Shown here piece after piece: positions 9,185 to 18,518 of a stretch of 64,000 nt of DNA. The translations under genes and the position numbers were made by a program. The notes under the pieces are model-generated. The model was not told where the DNA came from. It worked only from the letters and a program-made list of their open reading frames with translations, and ran no database searches. Each line of letters begins with the position of its first letter. The stretch's first letter is position 1. Source of the DNA: Pseudomonas syringae KCTC 12500 (GTDB lineage: Bacteria > Pseudomonadota > Gammaproteobacteria > Pseudomonadales > Pseudomonadaceae); assembly GCF_000507185.2 (NCBI RefSeq), contig NZ_AYTM02000002.1, positions 2,565,501 to 2,629,500 of the forward strand. Direction: 5' to 3'.

Positions 9185-9733
9185 TTGGACGTGGGTGAAC
9201 GACTGCAATCGATTCGCAAGCTCAAAGGCTTGTCCCAGCGTGAACTCGCCAAGCGCGCCGGTGTGACCAACAGCACCATCTCCATGATCGAAAAAAACAG
9301 CGTCAGCCCCTCGATCAGTTCGCTGCGCAAGGTGCTCGGCGGCATCCCCATGTCCATGGTCGAATTTTTTTCGGAAGAATCCGTGCCCGAAAACGCCGCT
9401 CAAGTGGTGTACAAGGCCAGCGAGCTGATTGATATATCGGACGGTGCCGTGACCATGAAGCTGGTCGGCAAATCGCATCAGGGCCGTGCCATTGCCTTTC
9501 TCACCGAGACCTACCCACCGGGTGCCGATACCGGCGAAGAAATGCTCGTTCACGAAGGTGAAGAGACCGGCATCCTCGTCGAGGGGCGGCTGGAGCTGGT
9601 GGTCGGGCTGGATACCTACGTGCTCGAAGCAGGTGACAGCTATTATTTCGAAAGCACCCGGCCGCATCGCTTTCGTAACCCGTTCGATGTCCCGGCACGA
9701 TTGATCAGTGCGGCCACCCCGGCCAATTTCTGA
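9185..9733 (+). CDS. pauR: XRE-cupin transcriptional regulator (PauR-like)
   Basis: The preferred start is TTG at 9185, giving 182 residues that begin MDVGERLQSIRKLKGLS; GGGGGAAT lies just upstream. An ATG at 9134 in frame has no clear ribosome site. Residues 3-60 form an XRE helix-turn-helix (LSQRELAKRAGVTNSTISMIE); residues 105-180 form a cupin (YPPGADTGEEMLVHEGEE, then DSYYFESTRPHRFRNP). The PuuR/PauR group represses gamma-glutamylated polyamine catabolism and senses putrescine or cadaverine. The neighbourhood (dadX before, cytochrome c5 after, a PuuB-type oxidase 4 kb away) supports the name, which still rests on recognition rather than a search. Confidence 0.85.
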   Translation: MDVGERLQSIRKLKGLSQRELAKRAGVTNSTISMIEKNSVSPSISSLRKVLGGIPMSMVEFFSEESVPENAAQVVYKASELIDISDGAVTMKLVGKSHQGRAIAFLTETYPPGADTGEEMLVHEGEETGILVEGRLELVVGLDTYVLEAGDSYYFESTRPHRFRNPFDVPARLISAATPANF

Positions 9734-9758
9734 CCCGTCCCCTTACGATGAGTGACGC

Positions 9759-10082
9759 GTGAAACTGACCTGGAAGATTCTGAGCAGCGCAGGCGTTCTG
9801 ACGTTGTGGGCGTTTAATGTGCAAGCCGCCGATAGCGCCCGAGCCCCTGACGACATCATCGCGGCGCATTGCGTCGCCTGTCACAGCGTCGGCCTGCTCA
9901 ACGCGCCGAATATCGGTGACACGGCGGCCTGGGAACAGCGCGCCCAGCAAAAAGGCGGTCTTGATGGACTGCTGGCCAGCACTATCAAAGGCCTCGGCAT
10001 CATGCCCCCGAAAGGCACCTGCGGCGATTGCACAAACGACGAACTGAAGAGCGCCATCCAGAGCATGTCCGGGCTGAAGTGA
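9759..10082 (+). CDS. Cytochrome c5-family protein
   Basis: This 107-residue protein starts with GTG at 9759 and has an N-terminal signal peptide cleaved after NVQA, so it is periplasmic. It has one heme c site, CVACHS, with Met in GIMPPKG as the likely distal ligand and CGDCTND as the disulfide-forming pair characteristic of cytochrome c5. It carries single electrons between respiratory complexes or dehydrogenases. It sits 25 bp after the pauR-like gene and may be co-transcribed. Confidence 0.9.
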   Translation: MKLTWKILSSAGVLTLWAFNVQAADSARAPDDIIAAHCVACHSVGLLNAPNIGDTAAWEQRAQQKGGLDGLLASTIKGLGIMPPKGTCGDCTNDELKSAIQSMSGLK

Positions 10083-10132
10083 GGTGCACACTCGTTCCCA
10101 CGCCTGAGCGCCCGGCGCTGTGCATACATTTT

Positions 10133-10238
10133 GTGGGAGCGAGCCGGGCGACGCTTCGCTTGCTCGCGAAGATGATGTTTAGATCGATGCATTTTTGGCG
10201 ATAGTACACGCCCTTTTCGCGAACAAGTTCGCTCCTAC
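10133..10238. repeat. REP-type extragenic palindrome pair
   Basis: The segment contains GTGGGAGCGAG near 10133 and TTCGCGAACAAGTTCGCTCC near the right end, an inverted pair of the Pseudomonas REP type with GAGCG...CGCTC arms. It occupies most of the 300-bp gap between the cytochrome gene and the CoA-transferase gene. The arms are related to, but have diverged from, the REP at 14908-14997. The rest of the gap (10083-10132 and 10239-10383) shows no gene. Confidence 0.7.
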
Positions 10239-10383
10239 GCCCTTTGGGCAGAAGCCTGGAAGCCTTTTGTTCCGGGCGTTCCAGGGATTGTGTATAACGA
10301 TGATGCTCTGCGTGACGAGCATGCAGCACTTTGACGTTGTCGCCGGTCCAACCTGCACCCAATAACAATTCAGGAGAGCTGGG

Positions 10384-12315
10384 ATGCCGTATTCCTGTTC
10401 CATCGAGCATGCCGTCGATCACGTTCTTGCGCAGTTACCCGAGCATATCCACCTCGGCATGCCGCTGGGGCTGGGCAAGCCCAACCGGTTCGTCAACGCG
10501 TTGTACCAGCGTATCAGCGAGTTGCCCGAACGACGGCTGACGATCTACACCGCGCTGACGCTCGGGCGGCCGACGCCGGGGGAGGGTTTGCAGGCGCGGT
10601 TTCTCGAACCGTTTCTGGAGCGCGTCTTCGCTGACTATCCGGAGCTCGATTTCCTCGCTGCACTGCGCCGCGACAAACTCCCTGCCAATATCCGTGTGCA
10701 GCAATTCTTCATGCAGCCGGGCAGTTTGCTCAATAGCCAGTCAGCCCAGCAAGACTACGTCAGCAGCAATTACAGCCACGCCGCCCGCGACATCAACGCC
10801 AACGGCCTGAATCTGGTCGCGCAACTGGTGGCCCGTGACGAGCAGCGCCCAGGCACGTTGAGCCTGAGCTGCAACCCTGACGTGACCCTCGACCTGTTGC
10901 CCATGATCGCCAAGCGCCGGGCCGCCGGGGAGACCATTCTGATGCTCGGCCAGGTGCACGCCGACCTGCCTTACATGCCGGGCGACTCGGAGCTGGATGT
11001 CGACGCCTTCGATGTGCTGATCGACGAAGACGAGCGCAGTACTCTGTTTTCCACCCCCAATATGCCGGTGGGCTATCAGGACCACCTGATCGGCCTGCAC
11101 GCCAGCACGCTGGTACGTGACGGCGGCACGTTACAGATCGGCATTGGCTCGATGGGCGATGCACTGACCGGCGCATTGCTGGCCCGCCAGGCCGATAACG
11201 AAACCTGGCGCGGCCTGCTGGCCGAGTTGAACATGAGTAACTGGCAGACCCTGATAGATCGGGAAGGCGGCGTTCAGCCGTTCGCCAGCGGCCTTTACGG
11301 TTGCAGCGAAATGTTCGTCAACGGCCTGCTGGTACTCGCCGATGCCGGCATCGTGCGGCGCAAGGTGTATGCCGATGCAGAGCTGCAACGGCTGGCCAAC
11401 ATGGGCACGCTGGATGAGGATGCCCATCCTGGTGGCGTGGTCGTGCACGGCGGCTTTTTCCTCGGTCCGCAGAGTTTCTACGCGCGGCTGCGCGAGTTGC
11501 CCGCCGAGCGGCTGGCGCAGTTCAACATGACCGCCATCAGCTACATCAACGAGCTTTACGGCCAGGAAGAACTCAAGCGCCTGCAACGCCGCGATGCGCG
11601 CTTCATCAACAGTGCGTTTACCGTCACCCTGATGGGCGCGGCAGTGGCTGATCAGCTGGAAGACGGCCGGGTGCTCAGTGGCGTGGGCGGTCAGTACAAC
11701 TTCGTGGCGCAGGCCCATGCACTGGAAGGCGCCCGTTCGATCCTGATGCTGCGCAGCTGGCGTGAGTCGGGCGGCGAGGTTAGCTCCAACATCGTCTGGC
11801 AGTACGGCCACACCACCATCCCCCGACACTTGCGCGACATTGTCGTGACCGAATACGGCATCGCCGATCTGCGCGGGCAGACCGACGCGACGGTGATCGA
11901 GCGAATTCTGAATATCACTGACTCGCGTTTTCAATCGGGCCTGATCGAGCAGGCGCAAAAGGCTGGCAAGCTGCCCAAGGACTTCCGTCTCGATCCGCGC
12001 TTCACCGACAACACGCCCGAGCGCCTCAAGGACACTGCATCACGCTACCCGTCACTGTTTACCGAGTACCCGTTGGGTTGCGACTTTACCGCCGAGGAGC
12101 GCGACCTGCTCAGAGCCTTGAACTGGCTGAAGAGCAAGCTCAAGCTCACTGAAATCCTCGAACTGGGCAAAGCGACCCTCGACGCTCCGGACCCCGAAGC
12201 CTTCCTCGCGCACTTGCAACGCATGCAGCTCGACGCTCCGCAGGGCTTGCGCGAAGAGTTGTATCAGCGGCTGTTGCTGGCCGGATTGCAGAACAGCACC
12301 GGGCTTGCCGGCTAA
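10384..12315 (+). CDS. Acetyl-CoA hydrolase/transferase family protein
   Basis: This 643-residue protein begins with ATG 10384 after CAGGAGAGCTGGG. It contains the family's glycine-rich strand LQIGIGSMGDALTGALL and the C-terminal AcetylCoA_hyd_C block with GGQYNFVAQAHALEGARSI, SNIVWQYGHTTIPRHLRDIVVTEYGIADLRG. These enzymes move CoA between acyl-CoA and a carboxylate through a Glu-CoA thioester, or hydrolyse acetyl-CoA. The chain is about 130 residues longer than the usual 500, with a distinct helical tail after residue 560 (LRALNWLKSKLKLTEILELG). The acyl partner is not known. A hairpin at 12319-12359 follows the stop. Confidence 0.85.
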   Translation: MPYSCSIEHAVDHVLAQLPEHIHLGMPLGLGKPNRFVNALYQRISELPERRLTIYTALTLGRPTPGEGLQARFLEPFLERVFADYPELDFLAALRRDKLPANIRVQQFFMQPGSLLNSQSAQQDYVSSNYSHAARDINANGLNLVAQLVARDEQRPGTLSLSCNPDVTLDLLPMIAKRRAAGETILMLGQVHADLPYMPGDSELDVDAFDVLIDEDERSTLFSTPNMPVGYQDHLIGLHASTLVRDGGTLQIGIGSMGDALTGALLARQADNETWRGLLAELNMSNWQTLIDREGGVQPFASGLYGCSEMFVNGLLVLADAGIVRRKVYADAELQRLANMGTLDEDAHPGGVVVHGGFFLGPQSFYARLRELPAERLAQFNMTAISYINELYGQEELKRLQRRDARFINSAFTVTLMGAAVADQLEDGRVLSGVGGQYNFVAQAHALEGARSILMLRSWRESGGEVSSNIVWQYGHTTIPRHLRDIVVTEYGIADLRGQTDATVIERILNITDSRFQSGLIEQAQKAGKLPKDFRLDPRFTDNTPERLKDTASRYPSLFTEYPLGCDFTAEERDLLRALNWLKSKLKLTEILELGKATLDAPDPEAFLAHLQRMQLDAPQGLREELYQRLLLAGLQNSTGLAG

Positions 12316-12318
12316 TAG

Positions 12319-12359
12319 GCGGGCACTGATCGTTGCCGCTGGCGACGATCGGTGCCCGG
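12319..12359. terminator. Hairpin between convergent genes
   Basis: GGGCACTGATCGT at 12321-12333 pairs with ACGATCGGTGCCC at 12345-12357 around an 11-base loop, with one G-T pair. It lies between two converging genes and could end transcription from both sides, although it lacks a T run. Confidence 0.6.
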
Positions 12360-12369
12360 CGCTTGGCGC

Positions 12370-12894
12370 CTAGGTCGTCGCCTTGCGGGTCGCACGCCCC
12401 ACCGGGCCGACGCGCTCTTCGATGGCGTGCTGCAGATCCTTGCGCTGGCCCATCAGGAACGCCAGCTCCGCGACCACAAACAACGGGCCGATGATCAGCC
12501 CGGTCAGGTCATCGATGAAGGCCGGTTTGCGCCCCTCGTAGTAATGGCCGACGAACTGGATGATCCAGCCAATCACAAAGAGCCCGACGCCCGCACTCAG
12601 CCAGACCATGGTTGCCTGCTGCGCAAGGTTGGCCCCGGCCCAGAGACACAGCGCCAGTAAGACCGCCATGACGATGCCCAAGGCGCGGTCGAGTCGCAGG
12701 TAAAAAATCGTCGAACCCAAGGCCAGCAGCGCCGCCGGTGAAAGCCACAATCCGCTTATATGCCAGCCCGGTCGCGAGAGAAGCACCGCCACGGCCAGCA
12801 CGATCAGTGGAATACCCACGAAGTGCGTCACGATATTGCGTGAATCACGGTGATAAGCCGCGTATTGGCTGAGATGATCGACAAGGTTTTTCAT
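12370..12894 (-). CDS. Mpo1-like (DUF962) membrane protein
   Basis: This protein has 174 residues from ATG 12894 (GGCGGGAATAATA upstream). It starts with MKNLVDHLSQYAAYHRDSRNIVTHFVG, a conserved cytoplasmic segment with the HRDSRN...H motif of the DUF962/YGL010w (Mpo1) family. Four hydrophobic segments follow, with IQFVGHYYEGRKPAFIDDL between the third and fourth, the second conserved His motif. Mpo1 is an iron-dependent dioxygenase for alpha-oxidation of 2-hydroxy fatty acids in yeast; bacterial members are not well studied. It is divergent from the Crp-like gene. Confidence 0.85.
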   Translation of the reverse strand: MKNLVDHLSQYAAYHRDSRNIVTHFVGIPLIVLAVAVLLSRPGWHISGLWLSPAALLALGSTIFYLRLDRALGIVMAVLLALCLWAGANLAQQATMVWLSAGVGLFVIGWIIQFVGHYYEGRKPAFIDDLTGLIIGPLFVVAELAFLMGQRKDLQHAIEERVGPVGRATRKATT

Positions 12895-12975
12895 TATTAT
12901 TCCCGCCTGAGACGATGGCCGGCTTGAGCCTGATTTCTTGTACAACATGCATGGCTGAAAGAGAAGGGAGCAAAA

Positions 12976-13686
12976 ATGACAAATGGAGTGTCGTGGCGGT
13001 CACGATTGCTATCCGATTACTGGTTTTCCCATCTGCCTGCCAATCTGCAGGATAGCCTGCTGGACGCTGCCCGCCAGCGACGCAAGACGCCCGGCCAGCG
13101 GCTGTTCGACAAGGGCGATCTGCCGTGCGGTGTTTATGTGCTGCTGGAGGGCAGCGTGCGGATCGGCGGCACCCACGAGCAGCGGCTGCTGACGCACGTG
13201 GAATCGACGAGCGCGCCGTGCTGGTTTGGCGAAGTCTCGCTGTTTGACGGGCTGCCGCGCCGTTTCGAAGTCTGTTCGCTGGAACAGAGCATTTTCCTGC
13301 ACATCCCCCAGCCATTCCTGGCCCGGCTGCTCGACAGGCACCCCGAGTACTGGCGCTGGTTTGCCGCGCTGCTCAGCCAGAAGGTCGGCTTGCCACTGCC
13401 GAACCCCGAGAAAATGCGTCGCCTGCCGCCGCGGGCGCGAGTTGCCTGGCGCCTGTTGCTGCTCAGCGAGGGGTATGGCCCGTTGAGCCAGGTACGACGC
13501 CTGATTGCGCTGGATGATATTCAGGCGGCGGAGCGTCTCGCGCTTGCCTCGCCGGCCTTGCTGGAAGTGCTCCAGGACCTGCATGAGCGCAGGATCGTGC
13601 GCCTGGCAGAGGGGCACTTGGAAGTGTTCGATGTGGACAAGCTGCGCAGGGTGGCGAACTTTTCCAGAGCCAGGGCTGTTTGCTGA
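12976..13686 (+). CDS. Crp/Fnr-family cyclic-nucleotide-binding-type regulator
   Basis: This 236-residue protein starts with ATG 12976 after AAGGGAG. Residues 20-130 form a cNMP-type beta-roll (RLFDKGDLPCGVYVLLEGSVRIGG, then CWFGEVSLFDG), and a dimer helix follows. The C-terminal region (PLSQVRRLIALDDIQAAERLALASPALLEVLQDLHERRIVRLAEG) looks like a winged helix with a poorly conserved recognition helix. The Arg and Ser that bind cAMP in Crp are not evident, so the ligand may differ. The neighbours do not point to a regulon. Confidence 0.8.
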   Translation: MTNGVSWRSRLLSDYWFSHLPANLQDSLLDAARQRRKTPGQRLFDKGDLPCGVYVLLEGSVRIGGTHEQRLLTHVESTSAPCWFGEVSLFDGLPRRFEVCSLEQSIFLHIPQPFLARLLDRHPEYWRWFAALLSQKVGLPLPNPEKMRRLPPRARVAWRLLLLSEGYGPLSQVRRLIALDDIQAAERLALASPALLEVLQDLHERRIVRLAEGHLEVFDVDKLRRVANFSRARAVC

Positions 13687-13752
13687 TCACCGGTCATGAT
13701 CGAGCCTGGACACATCCGGTAACGGCTCCGCTGTCGCTTCGATTGAGATAGC

Positions 13753-13773
13753 AAATGGGATTCACTACCATTT
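13753..13773. promoter_or_regulatory. Possible Fur-type dyad before the iron ABC binding protein
   Basis: AAATGG at 13753-13758 and CCATTT at 13768-13773 form a dyad around GATTCACTA, 30 bp before the ATG of the substrate-binding protein. Fur sites in Pseudomonas often show GCAAATG and CATTT half sites, but the centre here matches the consensus poorly. The iron link comes mainly from the gene it precedes. Confidence 0.35.
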
Positions 13774-13802
13774 CGCCTCCTTTGCGAACGCGAGATACCC
13801 CG

Positions 13803-14804
13803 ATGCAGGCAAGCAAGCGTCTTCTGGCTGCTCTGACACTGACTTTACTGGGCAGCACCGCTCAGGCTGCCGATGAAGTGGTGGTGTATTCGTCCCGGAT
13901 CGACGAGTTGATCAAGCCGGTATTCGATGCGTACACGGCCAGTACCGGGGTGAAGATCAAATTCATCACCGACAAGGAAGCGCCGCTGATGCAGCGCATC
14001 AAGGCCGAGGGCCAGAATGCCACCGCCGACCTGTTGCTGACGGTCGATGCGGGCAACCTCTGGCAGGCCGAGCAGATGGGTATCCTGCAGCCGTTCACCT
14101 CGCCGGTGATCGAAGCCAACATTCCGCCGCAGTATCGCTCGTCGACCCACGGCTGGACCGGTCTGAGCCTTCGCGCGCGCACCATCGCCTACTCCACCGA
14201 CCGGGTGAAGCCTGCCGAGCTGAGCACCTACGAGGCGCTGGCCGACAAGAACTGGGAAGGCCGCTTGTGCCTGCGTACCGCGAAGAAGGTCTACAACCAG
14301 TCGCTGACCGCTACGCTGATCGAAACCCACGGCGCCGAAGCGTCGGAGAAAATCCTCAAGGGCTGGGTCAACAACCTGTCCACCGACGTGTTCTCCGATG
14401 ACATCGCGGTGCTTGAGGCGATCAATGCCGGGCAATGCGACGTGGGCATCGTCAATTCCTATTACTACGGTCGCCTGCATAAGGAAAAACCCGACCTGGC
14501 GGTGAAGCTGTTCTGGCCGAACCAGGCTGATCGCGGTGTGCACGTCAACCTGTCGGGTATCGGTCTGACCAAGTACGCCCCGCACCCCGAAGCGGCCAAG
14601 GCGCTGGTGGAGTGGATGACCGGCCCCGAGGCGCAGAAGATTTTCTCCAGCGTCAATCAGGAGTTCCCGGCCAATCCGAAGGTGGCGCCTTCAGAAGAAG
14701 TGGCGAGCTGGGGGCAGTTCAAGGCCGACACCCTCCCGGTCGAAGTGGCAGGCAAGCGTCAGGCAGAAGCGATACGCATGATGGATCGCGCGGGCTGGAA
14801 TTGA
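13803..14804 (+). CDS. Iron(III)-type ABC transporter, periplasmic binding protein
   Basis: This protein has 333 residues from ATG 13803 with a signal peptide ending at AQA. The mature chain begins [22 protein letters not shown] and contains [40 protein letters not shown] and [14 protein letters not shown]; the adjacent Tyr residues of that last motif coordinate ferric iron in the FbpA/HitA group. It should capture ferric iron in the periplasm and hand it to the permease encoded 230 bp downstream. No ATPase gene is adjacent. Confidence 0.9.
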   Translation: MQASKRLLAALTLTLLGSTAQAADEVVVYSSRIDELIKPVFDAYTASTGVKIKFITDKEAPLMQRIKAEGQNATADLLLTVDAGNLWQAEQMGILQPFTSPVIEANIPPQYRSSTHGWTGLSLRARTIAYSTDRVKPAELSTYEALADKNWEGRLCLRTAKKVYNQSLTATLIETHGAEASEKILKGWVNNLSTDVFSDDIAVLEAINAGQCDVGIVNSYYYGRLHKEKPDLAVKLFWPNQADRGVHVNLSGIGLTKYAPHPEAAKALVEWMTGPEAQKIFSSVNQEFPANPKVAPSEEVASWGQFKADTLPVEVAGKRQAEAIRMMDRAGWN

Positions 14805-14907
14805 TTTAATACCCAAGTGCCTTATCGCTTCACGCTTCAGTGCTCAGCGTTAGCTCAGGTACTGAATAGCCTGGGACACGGGGCTTTCAGGCTTCTGCCC
14901 GCAGGGC

Positions 14908-14997
14908 GTAGGAGCGGACTTGTCCGCGAAGCCGTCAGTTCAGATAGTGCATTTTCTGAGAATGTACCGGCTTTTTCGCGGACAAGTCCGCTCCTAC
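14908..14997. repeat. REP doublet with perfect 23-bp arms
   Basis: The 23 bases at 14908-14930, starting GTAGGAGCGGAC, are repeated as the exact reverse complement at 14975-14997. Each arm is itself a GGAGCGGACTTGTCCGC near-palindrome. It lies between binding-protein and permease genes of one transporter and could form a large RNA hairpin reducing downstream expression. The arms are almost identical to the palindromes in the 156-bp array at 23131-24084. Confidence 0.85.
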
Positions 14998-15064
14998 GGC
15001 TTTCAGCCAGAATCAGAAGCAGGCCTGTGCACCCCTCTTGACCCCCCTCATTTCGAGAACCTCC

Positions 15065-16681
15065 TTGGCCCATCCTGTGCAACGCCGCTGGTACCCCCTG
15101 GTTTTTGCCATCGCTGCGCTGGTCGTGCTGCCGCTGAGCGTTCTGCTGCTGTCGTGGGAGACGGTTGACCAGCAGATATGGTCGCACCTGCTCGAAACCC
15201 AGATGGCGCGTCTGCTGGGCAATACGCTGATCCTGGTGCTGGGTGTCGGCGTGGGCGTGACACTGCTGGGGGTGAGCCTGGCGTGGCTCACCAGCCTGTG
15301 TGAATTCCCCGGTCGCCGCTGGCTGGACTGGGCGCTGATGCTGCCTTTCGCGATCCCCGCCTATGTGCTGGCGTTCGTGTTCGTCGGGCTGCTGGATTTT
15401 TCCGGCCCGGTGCAGACCCTGATGCGCGAATGGTTCGGCTCCGGTCTGCGTCTGCCTCGGGTGCGTTCCACCGGTGGGGTGATCATCGTCCTGGTGTTGG
15501 TTTTCTACCCCTACGTCTACCTGTTGGCGCGCACGGCGTTTCTGGCGCAGGGCAAGGGCCTGATGGAGGCTGCGCGAGCGCTGGGCAATACGCCCTTGCA
15601 GGCATTCTGGCGCGTGGCGCTACCAATGGCGCGTCCGGCCATCGGCGCGGGGGTGGCGCTGGCGCTGATGGAGACCCTGGCCGACTTTGGCGCGGTGTCG
15701 GTGTTCAACTTTGACACGTTCACCACAGCCATCTACAAGACCTGGTACGGCTTCTTCAGCCTGTCCAGCGCCGCGCAACTGGCCAGCCTGCTGCTGTTGG
15801 CCGTGCTGGTGCTGCTGTACGGCGAACGCCGCGCTCGGGGTGCAAGCCGACCGGCCAACGAGCGTCCGCGTGGCGCTGCGCTTTACCGGTTACGCGGCAT
15901 CAAGGCATTGGCCGCAAGCCTCTGGTGTGGGCTGGTGTTTCTCTGTGCTTTCGTGGTGCCGATGCTGCAATTGATCGTCTGGGTCTGGCAGCGTGGCCGC
16001 TTCGATCTGGATGAGCGCTACACCGGGCTGATTCTGCACACGCTCTATCTGGGCGGCATGGCGGCGTTGATCACCGTCAGTGTGGCGCTGATTCTGGCGT
16101 TTGCCCGACGTATGGCGCCCACGCCTGCGATCCGCTCCGGCGTCAGCCTCGCCAACCTGGGCTACGCATTGCCAGGCTCGGTACTGGCGGTTTCAATCAT
16201 GCTGGCGTTCAGTTACCTGGACCGCGAACTGGTCATTCCGCTGTCCGGCTGGCTGGGCGGCGCAGGCAAGCCTTTGCTGCTCGGTAGCCTCTCGGCCTTG
16301 CTGCTGGCGTATCTGGTGCGCTTCATCGCCGTCGCCTTCGGTCCGCTGGAACACAGCCTGTCGCGTATCCGCCCGTCATTGCCTGAAGCCGCGCGCAGCC
16401 TGGGGGTCAGCGGGCCAAAGTTGTTTCTCAACGTGTATCTGCCGTTGCTGGTGCCAGGGGCGCTGAGCGCGGCGCTGCTGGTGTTCGTCGATGTGCTCAA
16501 GGAAATGCCGGCAACCCTGCTCATGCGCCCGTTTGGCTGGGATACGCTGGCGGTACGCATCTTCGAAATGACCAGCGAGGGCGAGTGGGCCCGGGCTGCG
16601 TTGCCAGCTTTGTCGCTGGTGCTTGTAGGATTATTACCTGTCATTGGGCTGATTCGTCGCTCTGCCCGTCAGATTGGCTAG
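15065..16681 (+). CDS. Iron(III)-type ABC transporter permease, fused double domain
   Basis: The likely start is TTG 15065 (MAHPVQRRW), with another TTG in frame at 15038; no ATG is available near the N-terminus, so the start is uncertain. The protein of about 538 residues has roughly 12 membrane segments and two permease domains. Each carries an EAA loop: [20 protein letters not shown] in the first half and [20 protein letters not shown] in the second. Fused permeases of this kind (FbpB/HitB) bring ferric iron across the inner membrane and need an ATPase encoded elsewhere. Confidence 0.9.
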   Translation: MAHPVQRRWYPLVFAIAALVVLPLSVLLLSWETVDQQIWSHLLETQMARLLGNTLILVLGVGVGVTLLGVSLAWLTSLCEFPGRRWLDWALMLPFAIPAYVLAFVFVGLLDFSGPVQTLMREWFGSGLRLPRVRSTGGVIIVLVLVFYPYVYLLARTAFLAQGKGLMEAARALGNTPLQAFWRVALPMARPAIGAGVALALMETLADFGAVSVFNFDTFTTAIYKTWYGFFSLSSAAQLASLLLLAVLVLLYGERRARGASRPANERPRGAALYRLRGIKALAASLWCGLVFLCAFVVPMLQLIVWVWQRGRFDLDERYTGLILHTLYLGGMAALITVSVALILAFARRMAPTPAIRSGVSLANLGYALPGSVLAVSIMLAFSYLDRELVIPLSGWLGGAGKPLLLGSLSALLLAYLVRFIAVAFGPLEHSLSRIRPSLPEAARSLGVSGPKLFLNVYLPLLVPGALSAALLVFVDVLKEMPATLLMRPFGWDTLAVRIFEMTSEGEWARAALPALSLVLVGLLPVIGLIRRSARQIG

Positions 16682-16835
16682 GTGCGGGGGCCTCACCTTG
16701 CGGCTACAATGCGCCGCAATTGGTGCGGTCTGTCAGATAATTCGGTCAGCTGTTACGTGCTGCAAACTCCGGTTTATTGGGGGGCTTGCCGATCTCGTCT
16801 GCCCGCACCTTCGCCACGCCCGGAAGGAGAAACCC

Positions 16836-17918
16836 ATGGGACAGCGTACCCCCCTGTTCGACCTGCACCTCGCCCTTGGCGCGAAAATGGTCGATTTTGG
16901 TGGCTGGGACATGCCGTTGCATTATGGATCGCAGGTCGAGGAACACCATCAGGTGCGTCGCGACTGTGGGGTCTTCGATGTCTCTCACATGAACGTGATC
17001 GATGTGCTCGGCCGTCAGGCCCGGGTCTGGCTGCGTCGTCTGCTGGCCAATGATGTAGACAAGCTCAAAACCCCCGGTCGTGCCTTGTACAGCGCCATGC
17101 TGGACGAGAGCGGCGGGGTGATCGATGACATGATCGTCTACCTCACGCCCGAAGGTTATCGGCTGGTCGTCAATGCGGCGACCGGCGTCAAGGATCTTGC
17201 CTGGATGCAGTCGCAGCTGGGCGACTTCGACGTGCAATTGGTCGAGCGCAGTGAAATGGCGATGCTCGCCATTCAAGGCCCCAAGGCCAGAACCCGTATT
17301 GCCGAGCTGGTTTCAAGCGCTCGCGCCGAACTGATTCACCAGCTCAAGCCGTTCGAAGGGCTTGATGACGGTGACTGGTTTATCGCGCGCACCGGCTATA
17401 CCGGTGAGGACGGCCTGGAGATCATGCTGCCTGCCGAAGAGGCCCAAAGCTTTTTCAATGAATTGGTCGGCGCGGGTATTTCCCCGATCGGCCTGGGCGC
17501 TCGCGACACGCTGCGCCTCGAGGCCGGCATGAACCTGTATGGCCAGGACATCGGTGAACATGTTTCGCCCTTGGCCTCGAATATGGCCTGGAGCATCGCC
17601 TGGGAGCCTGCCGACCGTGATTTTATCGGTCGCAAGGCGCTGGAGAGCGAACGTGCTGAAGGAACCGCCTTCAAACTCGTCGGATTGGTGCTCGAAGAGC
17701 GCGGCGTTTTACGGGCGCATCAGGTGGTACGTGTCGCAGAAATTGGCGAAGGAGAGATCACCAGTGGTAGTTTCTCTCCTACGTTGAGCAAATCCATTGC
17801 ACTGGCTCGCGTTCCGATGGCGACCGCTGACCGGGCCGAGGTGGAAATCCGCGGCAAATGGTACCCGGTGCGGGTGGTGCAGCCTGCGTTCGTGCGCCAT
17901 GGCAAAACCTTGATCTAA
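16836..17918 (+). CDS. gcvT: Aminomethyltransferase, glycine cleavage T protein
   Basis: This 360-residue protein starts at ATG 16836, eight bases after GGAAGGAG. It contains [23 protein letters not shown], the catalytic-site Asp in [28 protein letters not shown], and [13 protein letters not shown] in the tetrahydrofolate-binding region. It transfers the methylene group from the H-protein-bound intermediate to tetrahydrofolate and frees ammonia. gcvH follows after 44 bp, but gcvP, the decarboxylase, is not in this window. Confidence 0.96.
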   Translation: MGQRTPLFDLHLALGAKMVDFGGWDMPLHYGSQVEEHHQVRRDCGVFDVSHMNVIDVLGRQARVWLRRLLANDVDKLKTPGRALYSAMLDESGGVIDDMIVYLTPEGYRLVVNAATGVKDLAWMQSQLGDFDVQLVERSEMAMLAIQGPKARTRIAELVSSARAELIHQLKPFEGLDDGDWFIARTGYTGEDGLEIMLPAEEAQSFFNELVGAGISPIGLGARDTLRLEAGMNLYGQDIGEHVSPLASNMAWSIAWEPADRDFIGRKALESERAEGTAFKLVGLVLEERGVLRAHQVVRVAEIGEGEITSGSFSPTLSKSIALARVPMATADRAEVEIRGKWYPVRVVQPAFVRHGKTLI

Positions 17919-17962
17919 CCTAATGGCGGGTTTTCCGCTGACCCGATGTTGAGGATGACTAA

Positions 17963-18349
17963 ATGAGCAATATTCCCGCCGAGCTGCGTTTCGCCAAAAG
18001 TCATGAATGGGCACGTCTGGAGTCAGACGGCACCGTGACTGTCGGCATCTCGGACCATGCACAGGAAGCACTGGGCGATGTGGTCTTCGTCGAACTGCCG
18101 GAAATCGGCACAGCGTTCGCTGCCGGTGACATCGCCGGTGTTGTCGAGTCGGTCAAGGCCGCTTCGGATATCTACTCGCCGGTTGCGGGCGAGGTTATCG
18201 AGATCAATGAAAAACTGAGCGGTTCGCCCGAGTTGCTCAACAGCGAGCCGTACAGCGCTTGGATCTTCAAGCTCAAGCCAAGCGACGCCAATGGCGATCT
18301 GGCCGAGCTGCTGGATGCCGATGGATACAAGAGCGCCATCGGCGAATAA
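17963..18349 (+). CDS. gcvH: Glycine cleavage system H protein
   Basis: This 128-residue lipoyl carrier protein has [17 protein letters not shown] with the lipoylated Lys in SVKAAS, about residue 64. The N-terminus [34 protein letters not shown] is typical for GcvH. It shuttles the aminomethyl group between P, T and L proteins. ATG 17963 is preceded by TTGAGGATGAC. A 9-bp hairpin follows the gene at 18382. Confidence 0.97.
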   Translation: MSNIPAELRFAKSHEWARLESDGTVTVGISDHAQEALGDVVFVELPEIGTAFAAGDIAGVVESVKAASDIYSPVAGEVIEINEKLSGSPELLNSEPYSAWIFKLKPSDANGDLAELLDADGYKSAIGE

Positions 18350-18381
18350 TCAATGCACGAGAATGCTGTTGATGGGGGGTA

Positions 18382-18408
18382 AGGTGGTTCACTTAAGTAG
18401 AACCACCT
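18382..18408 (+). terminator. Hairpin after gcvH
   Basis: AGGTGGTTC (18382-18390) pairs perfectly with GAACCACCT (18400-18408) around a nine-base loop, 33 bp after the gcvH stop. It lacks a T run, so it may only stabilise the 3' end. Confidence 0.5.
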
Positions 18409-18484
18409 CACGGCCTTCTGGGATGGATTAACAGAATGTTAAAGCCTGGGAAAGGTTTTCGAGAGCATTCGAAGGCGTCAAAGA

Positions 18485-18514
18485 CTCGGCCATCAAAGTA
18501 GATTGATGGCCGAG
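18485..18514 (-). terminator. Terminator-like hairpin of the 18519 gene
   Basis: CTCGGCCATCAA (18485-18496) and TTGATGGCCGAG (18503-18514) form a perfect 12-bp stem with a six-base loop. Read on the minus strand it starts four bases after the stop of the unrecognised gene and is followed by TCTTTG. Confidence 0.6.
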
Positions 18515-18518
18515 CAGC

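Noticed and set aside
16674-16835. N-terminal extension of gcvT
   Set aside because: The extension overlaps the end of the permease gene and lacks GcvT-like sequence; ATG 16836 has a near-perfect ribosome site.
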